DNA of 64,000 nt from Oligoflexia bacterium. GTDB lineage: Bacteria; Bdellovibrionota; UBA1018. Location of the stretch: the NCBI GenBank assembly GCA_903935335.1, contig CAIZRG010000059.1, positions 1 to 64,000 on the forward strand, written 5' to 3'. Below are positions 60,610 to 64,000 of this stretch, one piece after another. The notes beneath the pieces were generated by a model, which did no database searches, was not told the DNA's origin, and saw nothing but the letters and a program-made list of their open reading frames with translations. Within the stretch, counting starts at the first letter, position 1. The number at the start of each line of letters is the position of its first letter. The translations under genes and the position numbers were made by a program.

Positions 60610-62756
60610 TTTTTCATTAAATTGGCTCGAATTTCAGCAAGGTAATTTTTTACTTGAATTTCATGTTGCTTTTGAACTTCTTCTTCAGATTGAGCCAATA
60701 TCCCTGACTCATTCATAAATAAAAGAAGATCTTGTGGAATCTCCTCTAAAAAACGACTTGGAATTCTTGGAACTGCCTTCCCATAGCGAATTCTATTTTT
60801 TGCTCGAGTCAGAATTAAATGATCCTTAGCGCGAGTAATACCAACATAGCAAAGCCTGCGTTCCTCTCCAAAATCTACCGCTTCTTCAATCGTCCTTCGG
60901 TGAGGAAGAAAACCCTCTTCCATCCCCACCATAAATACAAATGGATACTCAAGTCCCTTAGCCCCATGAAGAGTCAATAAAGTCACTTGATTTTTATCTT
61001 CTTTCTGAGTCTCATTTTTCTCAGATTCCTGGGCATCCAAAGTCATCCTCATCAAAAATTCTCGCAGCATCTCCTCAGCACTCATCTGAGAACTAGACTC
61101 AAAACCAGGCTCAAGGATCTCACCCGAACCCCTTTCAAAAGAAGATGAAAACTGAAACTGACCTAGGGAATGAACGAGCTCCTCTACATTTTCCCATTTC
61201 CGAGCAGCCTGAACAGGATCATCTGACTCCTCTTCAATGCCACGCTTCATCTGAATCCTCTCCAAGGAACCTCTCGCCCAGGCTGACATTGCTTGAGGTT
61301 CAAATGGGGTTAAGTGAAGAGATTGTTGGAGTTTTAAGATTAAATCTCGAAACCCTAAAAGAGCTGGAGCCGTTTTTGGAGCAAGTCGCGAGGACTCTTC
61401 GAAACTTTCGAAAAAAGAAATTTTTTGTTCAAAAGCAAAGTGACTCATGACTTCAATTGAAGATTTTCCAATCCCTCTTGCCGGTCTATTGAGGATCCTT
61501 CTCAAAGACGCATCGTCTTTTAGATTTGTGATTAAACGCCAATACGATAAAACATCTTTTACTTCTTTCCGAGCCAAAAAAGAAATACCACCGACAATTT
61601 TATAAGGGATTCCTTGCCTCCTAAAAGCCTCCTCAAAAACTCGAGACTGTGTATTAGAACGGTAAAGAACAGCAAAATCTCTCCAGGATTTCTGATTTTC
61701 GGCCGTACGTTTTCGAATTTCCTCTGTCACAAATTCTGCTTCAGCTCGATCATCTTCTACAATCGCCAAAGTAATGGGCTCTCCTACCCCTCTTTCCGAC
61801 CAAAGCTTTTTGGGATATCGTCCCCGATTCTTCTCAATAACATGATTGGCCGCTTCAAGAATTCTTGAAGTACTTCTGTAGTTTTGCTCCAAAGCCACAG
61901 TTCGGGCTTCAGAATAGATCTGACTAAACTGTAAAATATGAGAAGGATCAGCCCCCCTCCACGCATAAATGGACTGATCATCATCACCGACTACACAAAG
62001 ATTTTGCTGATGCTCAGTCAAAAGCTTCAATAATCGAAATTGAGCTCCATTGGTATCCTGATATTCATCCACCAAAATGTGCCGAAACCGATCGTTATAA
62101 TGTCCACGTACTTCTGCATGTTCTTCAAGCAAACGCACTCCGTAATAAATCAAATCGTCGAAATCCATTGCATTCAAAACTCGTAACTGCTCTTGATATT
62201 TTGAAAAGCTTGAAGCTGTTGCCAAAGCATAATCTTCAGACAAATTTCGTGACTCAAGAAAATAAGACTCTGCTTCTTTTATACTCAGAAATCGACTCTT
62301 AGCTTGGCTCAATTCAAATAAAATCACTTCAGGATCAAATCTTCGTTCATCAATTCGAATATTTTTTAAAACTTGGCGCAAAATATCAATTTGATCGTTT
62401 TGATCTAAAATCGTAAAATTAGTCTGAAACCCAAGTTCCTCAGCATGAACCCTGAGCAATCTTGCACAAAGACTATGAAAAGTCGTCACCGTTAAACCTC
62501 GAGCAGCTCTTCGCCCCAGGCTTTCCTGAACCAGCCTGTATACTCTTTGCTTGAGTTCTCCAGCGGCTTTATTTGTAAACGATAATCCTAAAATAGCAGA
62601 TCCAGGGACATGACGCTCTGCAATCAAGTGAGCAATCCGATGAGCCATTGTACTCGTCTTGCCACTTCCAGCACCAGCCAAGATCAAAAGAGGACCTAAT
62701 CCATGAAGGACAGCTTCCCGTTGATGTTCATTCAATTTCGTTAAGTTAAGAGCCAT
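60606..62756 (-). CDS. pcrA: UvrD/PcrA-type superfamily 1 DNA helicase
   Basis: 716 residues. 3'-5' helicase for repair and replication restart. LNEHQREAVLHG (Q motif), LAGAGSGKTSTM (motif I, 26-37), LSFTNKAA (Ia), LVDEYQDTNGAQ (II), VGDDDQSIYAWRGAD (III), EQNYRS (IV), TLHGAKGLEYPFVFMVG (V) and CYVGITRAKDHL (VI). A Ser/Glu-rich insert lies at about residues 500-580 in the 2B/1B region. Could be named uvrD; PcrA/UvrD cannot be separated by eye. Its 5' end overlaps the ccsA 3' end by 11 bases. Confidence 0.95.
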   Translation of the reverse strand: MALNLTKLNEHQREAVLHGLGPLLILAGAGSGKTSTMAHRIAHLIAERHVPGSAILGLSFTNKAAGELKQRVYRLVQESLGRRAARGLTVTTFHSLCARLLRVHAEELGFQTNFTILDQNDQIDILRQVLKNIRIDERRFDPEVILFELSQAKSRFLSIKEAESYFLESRNLSEDYALATASSFSKYQEQLRVLNAMDFDDLIYYGVRLLEEHAEVRGHYNDRFRHILVDEYQDTNGAQFRLLKLLTEHQQNLCVVGDDDQSIYAWRGADPSHILQFSQIYSEARTVALEQNYRSTSRILEAANHVIEKNRGRYPKKLWSERGVGEPITLAIVEDDRAEAEFVTEEIRKRTAENQKSWRDFAVLYRSNTQSRVFEEAFRRQGIPYKIVGGISFLARKEVKDVLSYWRLITNLKDDASLRRILNRPARGIGKSSIEVMSHFAFEQKISFFESFEESSRLAPKTAPALLGFRDLILKLQQSLHLTPFEPQAMSAWARGSLERIQMKRGIEEESDDPVQAARKWENVEELVHSLGQFQFSSSFERGSGEILEPGFESSSQMSAEEMLREFLMRMTLDAQESEKNETQKEDKNQVTLLTLHGAKGLEYPFVFMVGMEEGFLPHRRTIEEAVDFGEERRLCYVGITRAKDHLILTRAKNRIRYGKAVPRIPSRFLEEIPQDLLLFMNESGILAQSEEEVQKQHEIQVKNYLAEIRANLMKN

Positions 62757-64000
62757 AGGGGAAAAGACGAGACCACTGTCTACCTCGGTGATGAACCCAG
62801 GTAACTCCTAAAACATAGAGAACCTGTAGCAAAACAAAACCCAAAACCCAAGGGGTTCCTCCTGTAGCAAATCCATAGGAGTGAAGGCCAGCTCCTAAAA
62901 TAAAGTTGACCCCATACCAAGCCATCACAACCGAGAGAAAGCTCATAGCTGACCAAGCTGCAAAGCCAAACGACCCAACCCAATTGGCATACCTCCCATG
63001 AAGAATCACGAGGTAGCAAAGTAAAGTCACCAATGCCCAAACCTCCTTAGGATCCCACCCCCAGAATCTACCCCAAGAATAATCAGCCCAAATTCCTCCC
63101 AGAATTGTTCCAGCTGCAATGAGGATGACTCCAAACTGCATCGCCCGATAAGTCAGTTGATTGAGTCCTGCAATTTTCTCCTTTTTCTTGCCTTTCAAAA
63201 ATTGGAAAAGAGTTATATTTGCCAGACCTAAAGTAAGAGCAAATGCAGCATAACCCATTGTAATCGTTAAAACATGCACAGTCAGCCAATAGTTGCTCCG
63301 CAGAACAGGAACTAAAGGGTGCAAAGACGGATCTAAAATTGCAGGAGCTGCATCTCCTGCAATTAAGCCCAACATGGCCAAAATACTGGCCACTGTTAAA
63401 ATTACAGTTTGCCGATGAAGCCAATATAAAATGGCTGCAAAAATCATAACACCCAAACTCACCCACATCACTGACTCATACATATTTGTTACAGGTGGAC
63501 GCCCAGCAATAAAACATCGTAAAGCGATACCTAAGATATGACTTCCTAGTGCTAACCCTGTCAGAAGAAATGCCAATTTCTTAACTTTTTGAATCGCTCT
63601 GGGTCGACTCAAGATTTGGCAAAGAATCCACATCAATCCAGCTCCGAGATAGAAAACCCAAGCCCAAAAAAAAGGACGCGATTTATGGTAAATCAGCTCA
63701 GCCCAAATTTGATTCTTTAAAATTTCTCGATTATGAGGAAGTTCACCTAGGACTATGGACTTAAAAAGTAAAGACGCTCTCTCAAATCGACTTTCATCTT
63801 GCGCCTCATAAGATTTGAGCACTTGAAAAAATTGATTTCGAATCATCTCTCCTTCACGATCCCCATCAGCTAAGCTTGCCCAAGCAGTTGGAGAAGGTTT
63901 TGGAATCAGAGGCCAACCATGGCCTGTCACTAGAGCATGGAATAAGTTGATTCGCTCAATGACTGCTTTCAGTTCTTGCTCTCGTGGGCTCACTTTAGAA
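62746..64000 (-). CDS. ccsA: CcsA/ResC-type cytochrome c biogenesis protein (5' end outside window)
   Basis: At least 415 residues, open to the end of the window. System II haem handling: several membrane helices, with the periplasmic tryptophan-rich motif WGRFWGWDPKEVWALVTLL, conserved His in LTVHVLTI and AGRPPVTNMYESVMW (haem coordination and WWD region). It exports and attaches haem to c-type cytochromes, with CcsB as partner, not seen here. GTG 63993 gives a long hydrophilic N terminus before helix 1. The frame continues upstream beyond 64000, so the gene may be longer or fused to a CcsB part. Confidence 0.88.
   Translation of the reverse strand, partial: SKVSPREQELKAVIERINLFHALVTGHGWPLIPKPSPTAWASLADGDREGEMIRNQFFQVLKSYEAQDESRFERASLLFKSIVLGELPHNREILKNQIWAELIYHKSRPFFWAWVFYLGAGLMWILCQILSRPRAIQKVKKLAFLLTGLALGSHILGIALRCFIAGRPPVTNMYESVMWVSLGVMIFAAILYWLHRQTVILTVASILAMLGLIAGDAAPAILDPSLHPLVPVLRSNYWLTVHVLTITMGYAAFALTLGLANITLFQFLKGKKKEKIAGLNQLTYRAMQFGVILIAAGTILGGIWADYSWGRFWGWDPKEVWALVTLLCYLVILHGRYANWVGSFGFAAWSAMSFLSVVMAWYGVNFILGAGLHSYGFATGGTPWVLGFVLLQVLYVLGVTWVHHRGRQWSRLFPYGS

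Noticed and set aside
1..64000. CRISPR arrays, rRNA operons, tRNA genes and complete insertion sequences
   Set aside because: None was seen: no regularly spaced direct repeats, no rRNA-like segments, no convincing cloverleaf and no intact transposase.

Overview
The window is a fragment of a Gram-negative bacterial chromosome with an AT-leaning base composition. The envelope gene set is clearly diderm: an O-antigen ABC exporter, dTDP-rhamnose synthesis, MurJ, an MltD-like lipoprotein transglycosylase, and many Sec signal peptides. The core genes (rplU-rpmA-obgE-nadD-rsfS-rlmH-gpmI block, RNase E/G with a large acidic insert, a DUF507-like protein, an Rsm22-like methyltransferase and a CcsA-type haem-handling protein) fit the former Deltaproteobacteria, most likely Bdellovibrionota or a relative. 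No rRNA or tRNA gene was recognised, so that placement is an inference.

Layout. (1) 0.2-17.7 kb is a surface-polysaccharide locus. It holds CDP-dideoxyhexose-type genes (ddhC-like and ddhB-like), glycosyltransferases, gmhA, the Wzm/Wzt exporter, rfbBADC, manC, a split-off mannose-phosphate isomerase-like cupin, and GT-C-like membrane proteins. (2) 17.7-27.7 kb is an accessory region. It holds small exported proteins, several with enzyme folds normally found in the cytosol, mixed with decayed genes and gene-poor DNA. (3) 27.7-43.8 kb is housekeeping: prmA, rng, a nucleoside-salvage cluster (deoC-deoB-deoA-punA-cdd), then ribosome and glycolysis genes. (4) 43.8-50.9 kb mixes further exported proteins with comF, lysC and several pseudogenes (Xre antitoxin-like, YgjP-like protease, DUF4143-type ATPase). 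(5) 50.9-64 kb holds envelope and housekeeping genes: a GT-C-like membrane protein, mltD, murJ, a degenerate biotin-carboxylase-like protein, rsm22, uvrD/pcrA and a 5'-incomplete ccsA.

The most unusual content is a scattered set of proteins that combine a signal peptide with a normally intracellular catalytic fold. They are a SAM methyltransferase, a CheD-like Cys/His/Thr deamidase, a patatin lipase, a Ham1/RdgB-like NTP pyrophosphatase, two paralogous phosphoribosyltransferase-like proteins (one fused to HEAT repeats), a histidine acid phosphatase, and decayed pieces of a papain-like protease and a MYND zinc finger. This looks like an exported toolkit acting on a host or prey cell. Export of nucleotide-handling enzymes next to a full nucleoside-catabolism cluster is consistent with feeding on foreign nucleotides. 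Several accessory or glycosyltransferase genes contain, or are broken at, homopolymer tracts (C9, G9, T6, T7). That suggests phase variation, decay or sequencing error.
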